64,000 nucleotides of DNA, from assembly GCF_002099425.1 (NCBI RefSeq), contig NW_018343955.1, positions 11,084,001 through 11,148,000 on the forward strand, in the 5' to 3' direction. This document shows, in pieces, positions 10,795-20,539 of this stretch. The notes below the pieces were generated by a model, which did no database searches, was not told the origin of the DNA, and worked only from the letters and a program-made list of their open reading frames with translations. Each line of letters starts with the position of its first letter. Position 1 is the stretch's first letter. The translations under genes were made by a program, and so were the position numbers. This DNA comes from Phascolarctos cinereus. Lineage: Eukaryota > Chordata > Mammalia > Diprotodontia > Phascolarctidae.

Positions 10795-10910
10795 TTAGGA
10801 GAATATACTGATGTAGCGTAGTAGATAGAGTGCTGGACACTCTATCAGGTCAGGAAGATTTGAGTGTGAATCCTGCCTGAGACACTTAGTAGCTGTGTGA
10901 CATCTACAGC
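10795..10910 (+). repeat. MIR-type SINE head
   Basis: tRNA-derived head and start of the core (agatagagtgctggaca, cctgagacacttagtagctg). The 3' part is replaced by L2 sequence. Confidence 0.7.
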
Positions 10911-10919
10911 TGCCTATCA

Positions 10920-11430
10920 AACATCTGAAACTAGAGTACAAAAATTGGAGTCCAAAACTGAACTCATTATCTTTCCAAAAACTGGAGTCCAAAACTGAAC
11001 TCATTATCTTTCCTCCCAAAGTGTCCCCCAAAAGAAATTCCCTATTACTGCCAAGGGCATCGTCATCCTCCCAGTCACCCAGGATCAAACCCTAGTTGTC
11101 ACCCGTGACTCCTTACTTTCTACCCCTTAACCTCCATCCAATTTGTTGTCAAGTCCTGTCAATCTTATTTTGTATTATCTCTTGCAGGGATTTCTCTCTC
11201 CTGACACTGCCACCATGCTGGTGCAGGCCCTCATCGTCTCATACCTAAACTATTGCAATAGCTTGCTGGTTGGTCTCCCTGCCTCAACTCTCTTTCCCCA
11301 TTCCAGTCCATCTTCTACTCAGCAGTCAAAATAATGTTTCTAAAGCATAGCTCTAACCATGTCACTGCCTTATTTGATAAGCTCCTATGGGTCCTTCTAA
11401 TCTCTAGGATAAAAAGGCAAAAAAAAAATC
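10920..11430 (+). repeat. L2 LINE fragment, ORF2 C-terminal part
   Basis: Sense L2: cccagtcacccaggatcaaa, the Ala/Leu-rich stretch around ctcatcgtctcatacctaaa (reads ALIVSYLNYCNSLLVGLP, matching L2 ALISRLDYCNSLLAGLP), then gtttctaaagcatagctct. A 37-bp tandem duplication lies at its start. Confidence 0.85.
10945..11013. repeat. Two-copy tandem repeat, period 37 bp
   Basis: The text tggagtccaaaactgaac followed by tcattatctttcc occurs at 10946 and 10983. Confidence 0.95.
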
Positions 11431-11459
11431 ATCTCTGGCCTTAAGGAGATCATATTCTA

Positions 11460-11620
11460 TTGTCCATATTTATACATACATACACATATAAGTATGTATG
11501 TACACATTATATGTGTATATATGAATATGTGTGTCTATCTATGCATGTGTATATATATACATATACATATATACACATATACATATATACATACACACAC
11601 ACACATATATGTATACAAAA
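11460..11620. repeat. TATG/CATA microsatellite
   Basis: Mixed CATA, TATG and CA units; it follows a short reverse L2 scrap (ccttaaggagatcatattct). Confidence 0.9.
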
Positions 11621-12094
11621 TAAATCCAAAGTGAATATGAGGTATGAGGGGATTGATGTATTTAGAATGATGACTTCTCTTTCTTCTTACAACCCTAAAC
11701 TGCTATTATTCTTATACTCTAAACATTAAAAAAAAATTTTTGTAGCCCAGTATGGATCTGCCTTCCCTAAGTTTTGAACACATTCATATTTCCAGCCTGT
11801 ACCTTCACTTGGAACAAGTTCCATTAGCTGACAATCCACTCACATAGGACACATTGCTCTTACTTCCATTCATTTGTCCTAAAACTGCCTCTTTGGAGTT
11901 TCGAAGGAGACCTTCTAGTTCTGATGTGCCAAAATGTTTTGTCAATAAGTCTACGTTTATCCTCTCTTTATTTGCTATTGTTTTATGAACTCTGATTCTA
12001 AATTTTTTTATCTACATTTTTCCAGATAGAATAAAAAGCCCTCATTTTCTCTTTCCATGGCTGCTCTTTCTTTACGTGTTCTGTTCTCATCAGT

Positions 12095-12172
12095 GTCTTT
12101 ATTCACTCAATCAACAAGCATTATTAAAATGTCCACTATGTCATCAAGCTCTGTGTGATACTGGGGACACAT

Positions 12173-12208
<36 letters not shown>

Positions 12209-12310
12209 TATCTATCTATCTATCTATCTATCTATATATATATATATGTGTATATATATATATAAAAGACTGTGCCTTCAAGAAACTTACATTCTATAGT
12301 TGTAATCTCA
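12095..12310 (-). repeat. L2 3'-end fragment split by a microsatellite
   Basis: Reverse L2 tail (caatcaacaagcattatta ... tgatactggggacaca) and its continuation (tgtgccttcaagaaactta) are separated by a microsatellite at 12166-12262. Confidence 0.7.
12166..12262. repeat. (CATA)n(CA)n(TATC)n(TA)n compound microsatellite
   Basis: Four successive simple motifs. A second CATA-rich tract lies at 12330-12435. Confidence 0.95.
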
Positions 12311-12329
12311 ATCCAGGTGACTCCCTAAT

Positions 12330-12435
12330 ATACATATATATGCACACATACTTATGTACGTATATACATACATACATACATACACACACATACATACCTA
12401 CATACACATACATACATATACATACATATACAGAC
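12330..12435. repeat. (CATA)n-rich microsatellite
   Basis: Imperfect CATA/CACA units. Confidence 0.9.
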
Positions 12436-12716
12436 AGATCCCAAATTTCTTAACTCTAGTCTTGCATCTCCAATTGTTTCCTGGATACCTGTACTTTCAT
12501 GTCTTATCAACGAAAACATGTTTACTTGTGACCATGGGTATTTGTGAAGGAAAACCTCTTTGCTTTCTTAGGGAAAACTTTATGCTTTCTTAACTATTTA
12601 CTGGAGTCACATTTAACAATTTTTCATTCAGAAATTGCTCACTAAATCTTTTTAATCTTACTGATTTCAGATGCCCTTTGTTGGGAAATACTTGGATTTT
12701 CCCACAAGGGAAACTA

Positions 12717-12965
12717 TTCATAATAATAATAATATAATAATAATAATAATAATATAATGTTTATATAGCACTTTAAGTTTTGCAAAACACTTTACATACA
12801 TTATATCATGTTACTCCAATTTTTTGGATGAGGAATCTGGAGCTTCAAGAAGTTAAACAACTTGCTTACGGTCATACATCCAGTAAGTGTTAGAAGCTAA
12901 CTTTGAAATGAAGTCTTCTTGACTCTAAATCTAGCACTCTTGTCCATTAGGCCATACTTTTTCAA
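12717..12965 (-). repeat. (AAT)n tract followed by MIR SINE
   Basis: The AAT run at 12720-12757 is the tail-side simple repeat; then atagcactttaagttttgc and the degraded core, ending in the tRNA-like head near 12960. Confidence 0.75.
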
Positions 12966-12984
12966 TAGCAACTGTCACCAAGAC

Positions 12985-13120
12985 AAAGAGTGTTGGTTCT
13001 AGAAGGAATCTTTGGGATCATCTAGTCCAATTCTTCATTTTACAGATGAGGAAACTGAGCCCAGAGCCAGAGGATTGAAGTACTTGCCCAAGTTCAGTGG
13101 TAGAAATGAGTGTAGAGATG
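12985..13120 (-). repeat. CR1/L3 3' end or MIR3-type SINE
   Basis: Plus-strand text gatcatctagtccaattctt, then cattttacagatgaggaaac, typical of L3 tails and the SINEs that use them. Confidence 0.65.
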
Positions 13121-13549
13121 AGTCCACAAGCTTGACTGCCTGCCACTCAATCAAGTGTGGTTTCCATGCTTCTCCAGAATTTTATTATCGCATTAGTGGT
13201 TGGCAGGCTAATAGTATCACATGTGGGCTGTGTTATGTAACTATGAAAATCATTATTACCAGTCAAGAGAATGGATGTTAGACTCTATCTCCTCCTATGT
13301 TGAGTCACTATATGAAAACTTAAGGAGAAATAAAAGGTTCATTGGCTTTTAAACTCATTAGAATAAATGGTATTACAATCTTACTGGTGTTTCATAAGGA
13401 AAGGTTTTCTAGGCCAATATACCTCTCTTTCTTTCCCTCTTTCCTTTTTTTTTTAAAGTTTTTGTTTAGCAACATGGGAGGAGATAAAATATTTCTTAAA
13501 TAAAGTCACTGTTCATCTTTCCAGGGTTCTAGTCCTTATGTTATAAAAC

Positions 13550-13700
13550 CAATTTTTTTTTTTGCGAGGCAGTTGAAGTTAAGTGACTTGCTCACAGTCA
13601 CACAGCTAGTGAGTGTTATGTGTCTGAGACCAGATTTGAACTCAGGTCCTCCTGACTCCAGGGCCAGTGCTCTATCCACTGCACTACCTAGCTACCCCCA
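13550..13700 (-). repeat. Marsupial tRNA-type SINE (WALLSI-like)
   Basis: Short SINE with poly(T) at left, then gaagttaagtgacttgctca, cacacagctagtgagtgt, gatttgaactcaggtcctcc and the tRNA head ending ctacctagctaccccc. Confidence 0.8.
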
Positions 13701-13859
13701 TTTTTTTTTAAAGAAAGTAATGCTTTTGATTGTGAAATTTGCCCTCCATCTTCAGATAGCAAGCTGCTGCTATACACTACCTTTCTAATAACTAATGTAT
13801 TCCTAGGGCCTTTGGAAGGCTTAAGCTACCATTAATATTCACTTTATTTTTTTTAGGCT

Positions 13860-14095
13860 CTTGGAGTAGTTTGAAATATAATGGAAAGAACAATAGTCTT
13901 GGAGTTGGGTCTCCCAACTGAAGTTTGAATTTGGATTCTGCCACTTCTTATGACTTTAGGTAAGTAATTTTAATTCTGTGTGCTTTAGCTTCTTCATCTG
14001 AAAAAGAGAGATATCTATATCACAGAGATGCAGTGGAAGAAGTCTTTTGTAAACTTTCAATTGCTATAGAAATGTGAATTATTATCTTTTTTTTT
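13860..14095 (+). repeat. MIR SINE, diverged
   Basis: Sense MIR features: head (ataatggaaagaacaatagt), core (ttggattctgccacttctta) and L2-like tail (tagaaatgtgaattattatc). Confidence 0.6.
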
Positions 14096-14189
14096 GCTTG
14101 TTTGCTCTTTTGGCCACACAATATTATTCACTTATCATATCATCTTATCAGTTTCTTTCAGTCTAGGGTGCCTACTTCCTCTCAGATTC

Positions 14190-14256
14190 GAAGAATCTTG
14201 GGGTTGAAAGTGATCTCAGAGGCAATCTAACAACCCATATCAGGACTTTTTTTTTT
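14190..14256 (-). repeat. CR1/L3 LINE, 3' end (left part of a split copy)
   Basis: Plus-strand text tcttggggttgaaagtgatc followed by ctcagaggcaatctaaca is the reverse of the L3 3' end. The copy is interrupted by a 7SL pseudogene and resumes at 14554. Confidence 0.65.
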
Positions 14257-14553
14257 GTTGAGAGTCTCAGTTTCTCATTGAGGCTGGAAGTGCATCAGTC
14301 ACTCATGGGCACAATCCCAATACTGATTGGCATGGAAACTTTAACCTTCTTTGTTCTTCCAGAACCCAGGTCAGTTTGTTCCTCTGTAGGCAGCTTGATG
14401 GGCCCCTGGTCCCAGGAACTTACTATATTGGTACCAGATTTATTACAGACATCTAGTAGGCTTTAACCGTACTCTAGCTTAAAACTTCCATGAACAGCTG
14501 ATCCACCTCAGCCTCTCTAGTAGCAGGGCTTATGGGCCTGTGCCACCATTGAC
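14257..14553 (-). pseudogene. RN7SL (pseudogene): 7SL (SRP) RNA retropseudogene, near full length
   Basis: 7SL is the RNA of the signal recognition particle. Reading the plus strand, the reverse complement of 7SL can be followed from end to end: gagtctcag near 14263, aggctggaagtgca, then cacaatcccaatactgat, aggcagcttgatgggcccct, and finally ccacctcagcctctctagta and gcctgtgccacc at its 5' end. Length is about 297 bases, against about 299 for the gene. Poly(T) at 14247-14256 is its copied poly(A) tail, and similar flanks (acccatatcagga left, accaatatctga right) look like a target-site duplication. It is clearly diverged, so a silent retrocopy rather than a working gene. A 7SL-derived SINE is less likely because both Alu-like ends and the S domain are present. 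Confidence 0.85.
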
Positions 14554-15125
14554 CAATATCTGAACAAGAATCTCCTATACAACATGGTCCCAAAGTAGTC
14601 ACCTAGTCCTTGCTTCAAGAGCTCCATTGGGGGGAACTCACTAGCTCCTGAGACCGCTCACTCTACTTTTGCATAACTGGATTGTTAGGGAACTTTCTGT
14701 CTCTTTGGCACCAAGTAGAACAAGCCTAATCCTACTTTTGCATGACAGCTCTTTATCTTGAAGACATCTGTTATATTTCTTCTAAGCTGTTTCTTCTCAA
14801 GGTAACTTTAACTAGGAACTTACCCAGTTCTCGCACGGCATGGTCTCAAGGTACCTTGTCATCCTAATTGCCTTCCTATAATCTTTCTCCAATTTGTCAA
14901 TGTTCATGCTAAAATGTCACCTCCAGAACCAAACATAATGCTTGAGGTGTGATTTGACCCAGGCAGATTACAAAGCACAGTGAGGTAGGCACCTCTCTAG
15001 TCCTGGACACTATTCCTGCATTGCTGTAGCTAAAGAGTGCGTTAGCTATTGTGTCTCTCTGCTGACTCCTATTGAGTTCGTAGTCCACTAATGCCCATAA
15101 ATCTTTTCTAGATAAACTGCTGCTA
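14554..15125 (-). repeat. CR1/L3 LINE, continued (right part of a split copy)
   Basis: Continues the copy begun at 14190: accaatatctgaacaagaat, then the reverse of the RT thumb region (aaaccaaacataatgcttga, gtcctggacactattcctgc, gactcctattgagttcgtag). Confidence 0.8.
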
Positions 15126-15129
15126 CAAG

Positions 15130-15657
15130 CCTTGGAATCACACTTTTCCTGGTCATCACACACCATGAATCAGTTCCTGTCTCACCCGATAACTTTCCTC
15201 AGTACCTGGGCCTTCTCATCTGGGAACATCCATCTCTCCCCATTGCTTCCTTACTCTGGAACATCCCTCTGCCGTTCTGGCCTCCTTCTCCCTTTGGTAA
15301 ATTACTCCTGGGGCCTACATTTTGGGGAGAGGCCCAGGCCAGCTAACCTTCATTCTCCTCTTGACTCTGACTTCCTGGACTTCAACACAATGCCCATGTG
15401 TAGGTTACCTTCTCCTTCCCTCCCTCTCAGTTCCCACTTGTGTGTATTAGATTGTGAGCTCCTTGAGAGCAGGGACTATCTTTTTCCTCTTTTTGTGCTT
15501 AGCACTGTGCCTGGCACATAGAAAACACTTAATAAATGATTGATCTGACATGTTGTCTCCTCCCATTAGAAGGTAAGTTCTTGGAGGGCAGGAACTGGCT
15601 CTTTTTATTTGTATTTGTATCCCTGGTGCTTAGCACAGTGCCTGGTGCACTGCTGTT
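15130..15657 (+). repeat. L2 LINE 3' ends, two in tandem
   Basis: Two L2 3' tails follow each other: gattgtgagctccttgagag with cttagcactgtgcctggcac (15450-15545), and aaggtaagttcttggagggc with gcttagcacagtgcctggtg (15570-15655). The second is cut by a MAR1 insertion and resumes at 16400. Confidence 0.8.
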
Positions 15658-15732
15658 GCTACTGAGTCATTTTAGTCAAGACTCTTTATGACCTTATTTG
15701 GAGTTTTCTTGGCAAACATACTAGAAGTGATG
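15658..15732 (-). repeat. MAR1 CORE-SINE, tail half (split by LTR)
   Basis: Contains gttgctactgagtcatttta, then ttggagttttcttggcaaac: the RTE-like tail end of MAR1 in reverse. The rest of the same SINE is at 16241-16399. Confidence 0.8.
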
Positions 15733-16240
15733 CGGATGGGAGCTAAATCCCAAAAAGGAAAAACCCTGGACTTTCCCACGTGGCCAAGTCTCTGGTGTTC
15801 ACCTGAGGCTAAAATCCCATCAACTGGCCTTTCATTGTGGCTACACCCAATCTCCCATCCATCTCTTAACTCCCTATGATGCCTGGTTATTTCCCACCCT
15901 TAATCCTATCTAGGCTCCACTCTCCGTTGGCCACCCCTGGAGTTCTATTACCTTATAAACTACTTGGCCACTCCTGGATCCCTGCCATAGTCTTTCTTTA
16001 TATAAATTCCACCTCATCTCCATTAAGATGCTGGGATTCTTATAATCTAGTCACTGGTCAGATTCTTAAAATCTAGCCAATAGTTTACTAATGTTCAGAC
16101 TCCTTAAGAGTCTGCCTAATAGTATGGATGTTCTAATAAACCTTGTCTTTGGCTGAAAGAAGACTTGGGTCGAATTCTTTTGGCCAGGACCTGCATGTTG
16201 TGATTTTGGGGTCTCAGCACCCCTGAACCTCTAAACAGCA
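15733..16240 (+). mobile_element. Solo LTR of an endogenous retrovirus, inserted in MAR1
   Basis: About 505 bp. Parts seen: U3-like C-rich sequence, a TATA-like box near 15999-16006, AATAAA at 16135-16140, then a U5-like segment (gacttgggtcgaattctttt) ending ctaaaca near 16237. It shares long collinear text with the LTR at 59.2-59.9 kb (aagtctctggtgttc, atcccatcaactggcctttc, acacccaatctccca, ttgtgattttgggg). No internal retroviral region adjoins it. It separates two halves of one SINE, so it is younger than that SINE. Fossil; family not assigned. Confidence 0.8.
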
Positions 16241-16399
16241 CCATTTTGGTGGCCATTTCCTTATCCAGCTCATCTTACAGATGAGGGAAATTGAGGCAAA
16301 TTGGGTTAAGTGACTTGCCCAGGGTCACACAGCTAGTAAGTGTCTGAGGCTGGGTTTGAACTCAGGAAGTTGAATCCACTATGCCACCTAGCTGCCCTG
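16241..16399 (-). repeat. MAR1 CORE-SINE, head half (split by LTR)
   Basis: Resumes at ttttggtggccatttcctta, then cagctcatcttacagatgag, gtcacacagctagtaagtgt, and the tRNA head ending atgccacctagctgccctg. Confidence 0.85.
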
Positions 16400-16440
16400 T
16401 CTAGTACATAGCAAACAATTAACCAATGCTTATTGCCTTG
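16400..16440 (+). repeat. L2 3' tail, resumed
   Basis: ctagtacatagcaaacaatt continues the L2 tail cut at 15657. Confidence 0.6.
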
Positions 16441-16569
16441 CCTTGTACAGAACTTCCTCTGACCCTGTAAACGTGTCTGGTATATGTGTTCTATTGTGGC
16501 AACAAGTTATAATGCCACATCTTGCTATTGTGCTTGTATGTTGTATCTCACTGGAGGTAGTGGGGAATA

Positions 16570-16740
16570 TTGAAAAGAGTGCTGATTCTGGCATTGGGAA
16601 CACAGGGCCAAACCCCTTCATGATGTTTCCTCTTTCGGTGACACTTCATTTCTCTGGATTTCAGTGTCTTCATGTATAAAATGAGGAGTTTGAGCTAGAT
16701 GTCTTCCAAGGTCCCTTCCAGCTCAGGTCTGTGATCCTGG
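16570..16740 (+). repeat. MIR SINE
   Basis: Sense MIR core (tcagtgtcttcatgtataaa, then gtcccttccagctcaggt). Confidence 0.7.
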
Positions 16741-17070
16741 TGTTGCAGGCAGCAAGCAGAGTGCCTGGGGTCCATAGTTGTCCGAGGCGCTCCTAGTTCT
16801 GTCTTCCCACCCTCTACTTACACCCATCTCCATGTCCGGGAGCCAGTCTAGTTTCACATTTACCACCTCTTTGTGGCAGTCCTTAGGGACATACTGAGCC
16901 CTCTATTGATCCTAACTGTGATATGAAAAGTCCTTTTTCATTTCAGTCCGGCTGAGACAAAATAAGGCAGAAAAATACATAAAAGCATAGAAATGAATCA
17001 GCTTCTTCGCTTAACTCTACTCTCAAGAAACCTTCAGGATTTTGGCCATTTAGTCTAGTTGCGTTCTTTA
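16741..17070. other. Unassigned DNA
   Basis: Nothing recognised. Confidence 0.4.
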
Positions 17071-18025
17071 CAGGAATCTGGCAAAAAAAAATACTCTCAA
17101 CAGATGGTCAGCTAATCCTGCCTGAAGACCCCTAGAGACAGACAACCCACTGCTTACTGAGGCAGCTCATTTGGTTTTTGAACCGCTGTACCTATTAGGA
17201 ATTGTTCCTTTGTATTGAACAGACTTTTTCTGCAACATTCATCCATCCTGTCAAGTTCTGCTCTCCAGATCCAAGTAGTCCACTTCCTATTTTTTTCACA
17301 CAATATTCCTTCAAATAGTTGAATACCTGAAGGATTTTATCACCACATTCCTCTTCACATCCCCTGCCTTCCCCCACCCCCTACTCCCTTTATTTCAGGC
17401 TAACACTCCTTTGTTGTTGTTTTTCCCAACTAACAGATTCCATGCCTAGAGAACTTTGTGGTTTGCAAAATGCCCTCAAAATGGCACTAAGACTTTTGGG
17501 ACACCCTGTATGTTATCTGATGGCACAGCATCTTGCCCTGTCACACCTCATTACCCTTCTTTGGACATATTCCGGCTTATCACATTATTTCTAAAAGGTG
17601 GAGCCCAGTACTGAACACAATATTTCAATGGTCTTAGCAGAGTAAAGCATAGCCAGGCTACTTCATACTTCATCCTGGACACTTTGTCTTTCAGTTCAAT
17701 CCAGGGTTTTTACAGCTCTATTCTGTGGTGCCACGTCACTCTACTGATTCATGATGAGCTTGATGTTTGATGAAACTCCCCAATCATTTTCAAACAACTC
17801 TTGTCTAGCCTCATCTCCCTGATTTTGTACTTGTGAAGGTAACTTTTTTTAAACTCACGTAGAACTTACATTTTTGCTTATTAAATTCCATCCCAGTAGA
17901 CTCAGCTCACAATTTTAGCCAATTCCTATTTTTTCTCTGTATGTTAGTTAATTTCTTCTAGCTTCATGTCTTCTACACATTGGATACACATGCCACCTGT
18001 GTCTTCAGTCAAGTATAATCCATGT
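17071..18025 (-). repeat. CR1/L3 LINE, 3' part of a split copy
   Basis: Reverse CR1-clade ORF2: accctt ctttggacatattccg (the reverse of a KLERVQR-type motif), ctgaacacaatatttcaatg, ttcatgatgagcttgatgtt. A small ~100-bp insert with a mariner-like end lies at 17407-17507. The copy resumes at 18885. Confidence 0.8.
17407..17507. mobile_element. Possible mariner-derived fragment
   Basis: Interrupts CR1/L3 text and ends gcactaagacttttgggaca then ccctgta, like the inverted terminal repeat of Tc1/mariner elements (TACAGGGTGTCCCAAAAG). The other inverted repeat is not evident. Confidence 0.45.
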
Positions 18026-18884
18026 GTCAGAGACCTCTTCTAGGATGGGCTATACTTAATCTTGGGGGCCTCTCTCCTTGGTTAATACTCATTATGCTCA
18101 TACTGCCCAGCACAGTCTCCATTAGGAATAGTGGAAACTGGCTCATGCCTCTCAAATTGCCCTCAGCTCCACTTTGTTGTTGTTGCTCCTCCATAGTCTC
18201 CGTCCTGTCTGATTCTTTGTGACCCCATTTGGGGTTTTCTTGTCAAAGATACTGGCATGGTTTGCCATTTTCTTCTCCAGCTCATTTTACAGATGAGGAA
18301 ACTGAGGCAAATAAGGTTAAGTGACTTGCTCAGGATCACACAGCTAGTAAGTATATGGGGCTGGATTTGAACTCAGGAAGATGAATCTTCCTGACTCCAA
18401 GCCCAGCACTCTATCCACTGTGCCACTAAGCTTCAATGCAGCTTTGATACAAACACTTCAGTTCTCATACAAATACTTAATCTAACAAAGGCATTAAACA
18501 TAAAACAAGCTCTTCCCTCAGCTGGGTCTTTGGGGTTCTTGCAATCAACAGCAGCTCCCTTGTACTGGTCTACATCTCTCAGAACATTAAGGGACAGTAT
18601 CCTCAGTCTGGTTTCAACCTCACACTCTCTTGGCACAGCTATTTATCTCTCTTAGCATGTTACTGGCAGTAAACTGCCTGTTCTCTCCTATGTAGTCCCA
18701 GACCTTCCCCCCCCCCCCCACCTCTGCACTCACTCCTCCTTCCCTGGAACCTTCTGCTCTGCATTGGTTATGTTTATGTCTTCAGGCTATCTCTTTATCC
18801 CATGCAAAGGCTAGGATAAGGGGAAGGAAGGAATGGCTTAAGTTCTATCACATATGACTTAAATAAGCCAAGGATAAAACTCTT
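18026..18884. mobile_element. Unidentified insert in CR1/L3
   Basis: CR1/L3 text stops near 18025 and resumes near 18885 (aaacactacag ... acagatctctgggga). The ~860 bp between does not belong to CR1. About 260 bp is a MAR1 SINE (18172-18433); the other ~600 bp, with a poly(C) run at 18706-18719, is unidentified. A solo LTR is possible but not shown. Confidence 0.5.
18172..18433 (-). repeat. MAR1 CORE-SINE, full length
   Basis: Reverse copy: gattctttgtgaccccattt, ggggttttcttgtcaaagat, ctcattttacagatgaggaa, cacacagctagtaagtat, and the tRNA head (cactctatccactgtgccac). Confidence 0.92.
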
Positions 18885-19262
18885 AAACACTACAGAGTGA
18901 AGAACAGATCTCTGGGGAGATCTGCTAGATACCACTCTTCCAGGTGACATGGACATGTTGATGACTGACTACTCCTAGGGTCCACTCTTTCAACAAGTTC
19001 CAAATCCAGCTAACTGTACCCTCATCCTCTTAATCTTGCCTATAAGACTAGTATGAGAAATTCATTCAATACTTTGCTGAAATCTGAGCACACTGTACCT
19101 ACAGCATCCCCCTGATCCATCTGTCTGGCAATGCCAGAGGTGGGGGTGGGACAGAGAAAATGAGCTTAGTGGAGCATTACTTATCGTGCTGTAATCACAC
19201 TCTTAGTCATCACTGCTTCCCCTTCTAAATGCTCACAAAGTACTTCTTTAATAATATGTTCT
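18885..19262 (-). repeat. CR1/L3 LINE, RT part of a split copy
   Basis: Reverse RT domain: acagatctctggggagatct, aacaagttccaaatccagc, tactttgctgaaatctgagc (reverse of FSKAFDT-type region), atcactgcttccccttcta. The L1 3' end starts at 19263. Confidence 0.8.
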
Positions 19263-19790
19263 ATATCAAAGGGATGCCCATCAATTGGGGAATGACTAAA
19301 CAAGCTGTGGCATATGATTGTAATGGAATATTATTGTGTTATAAGAAATGACAAGCAGGATGATTTCAGAAAAACCTGGAAAGACTTACATGAACTGATG
19401 CATAGTGAAGTGAACAGAACCACGAGAACATTATACACAGGAACAATAATATTGTTCAACGAAGAATTGTGAATGACGTAGCTATTTTTAGCAATACAAT
19501 GATCCAGAAAATCCCAAAGGACTAATAATAAAACCTACTATCTGCTTCCAGAGAAAGAACTGATATTGATTGAATAGACTGAAGCATGCTGTTTCTCACT
19601 TTCTTTTTTTCATTTCTTTCCTTTTATTTGAGTCTTTTTGTACAAAATGAATAATATGGAAATGTTTTACATAATTGTACATGTATAACATACATCTGAT
19701 TGCTCACTGTCTCAGGGAAGAAGAAGAGAAGGATAGAATTTGGAACTCAAAATTTGAAATAAAAATATAAAAATATTGAAAAAAAGATGA
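19263..19790 (+). mobile_element. L1 3' end (ORF2 C-terminus and 3' UTR)
   Basis: Sense strand reads GCPSIGE, then after a stop LNKLWHMIVMEYYCVIRND, KTWKDLHELMHSE. This matches the L1 ORF2 C-terminus (human CPSTDEWIKKMWHIYTMEYYAAIKND). The 3' UTR follows, ending in an A-rich tail. Truncated at its 5' side and not functional. Confidence 0.85.
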
Positions 19791-19849
19791 TCTAGAATTT
19801 TGCCAGGAATCAATGTCAAACTCACCAGCCTGTACTTTGTAGCCTCTCC

Positions 19850-19925
19850 CCCACCACCTCTCTCTCTCTTTCTCTCTCTCTCTCCTCCCACTCCCCCTCC
19901 CTCTTTCCCTCCCTCCCTCTCTGGA
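19850..19925. repeat. TC-rich low-complexity tract
   Basis: Runs of CTCTCT and CCTCCC. Confidence 0.95.
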
Positions 19926-20228
19926 AAATGCAGACATATTTGTCTTTCTCCAGTCTAGTGACACTTGTCCTATTCTCCATGCTCATTTAAAGATCACTAA
20001 TAATAGTTCAGCAAATATTTTCCAGTTTGGTATTCCAGCACATAACTTGTTTGTCACTGGTAACTTGAACTCAACTGAGTACTTAAAATTTTCACTTATG
20101 CTGGATTTCAATTGCCTATTGAGACAAGGCAGTTGAAATCCAAGGAGCTGAAATCTTTGTGCTCTAAGTCAATTTTTCTACCTTTGTATTCACTTGCTTC
20201 CATATTAATTAAGCCTTGATGCCATAAT
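19926..20228. other. Unassigned DNA
   Basis: Start (tagtgacacttgtcctattc) could be older CR1-like sequence; nothing firm. Confidence 0.3.
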
Positions 20229-20538
20229 TCAGGGGTGTCATGGAACTCTTTGGCAGTCTGGTAAAGCTTATGGACTCTTAGAAAATTGCTTTTACCTATG
20301 TCAGATTGTGCGCCATGTTGGGGAGGGTGGGGGGGAAAAAAGGGAGAAAAAATTTTCAACTCAAAAGCATATGGAAAAAAAATTTAAAAAAAAGAAAATT
20401 GCTTTTAAATAATAGAACAAAATGCTCAATTTTAGAGCATAGTGAAAAAAATATTTCTTTTCCATCCAAGTTCATAGGCCTTTTCAAATATATCTATAGA
20501 CCCCTTGGGGTCCACAGATCCCAGGTTAAGAATTCCTG
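20229..20538 (-). mobile_element. hAT-like MITE, split by an L1 stub
   Basis: Starts caggggtgtcatgg and ends ccaggttaagaattcctg, with ggcagtctggtaaagct and accccttggggtccacag inside. Relatives at 29036-29235 and 40566-40745 have ends like GGTTCTTAACCT that are inverted relative to each other, typical of non-autonomous hAT elements. A 98-bp L1 fragment interrupts it. Confidence 0.55.
20295..20392 (+). mobile_element. L1 3'-terminal stub with 15-bp target-site duplication
   Basis: Text cagattgtgcgccatgttgg, then gaaaaaattttcaactc, is the end of the marsupial L1 3' UTR followed by an A-rich tail. It is bounded by perfect direct repeats agaaaattgctttta at 20280-20294 and 20393-20407. Confidence 0.85.
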
Positions 20539-20539
20539 G

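Noticed and set aside
14257-14553. Alu-like sequence suggesting a primate origin or contamination
   Set aside because: The S domain of 7SL is also present and the surrounding repeats are marsupial, so it is a 7SL RNA retrocopy.
15132-15521. 129-codon plus-strand frame
   Set aside because: It reads through L2 3' sequence, a relic rather than a gene.
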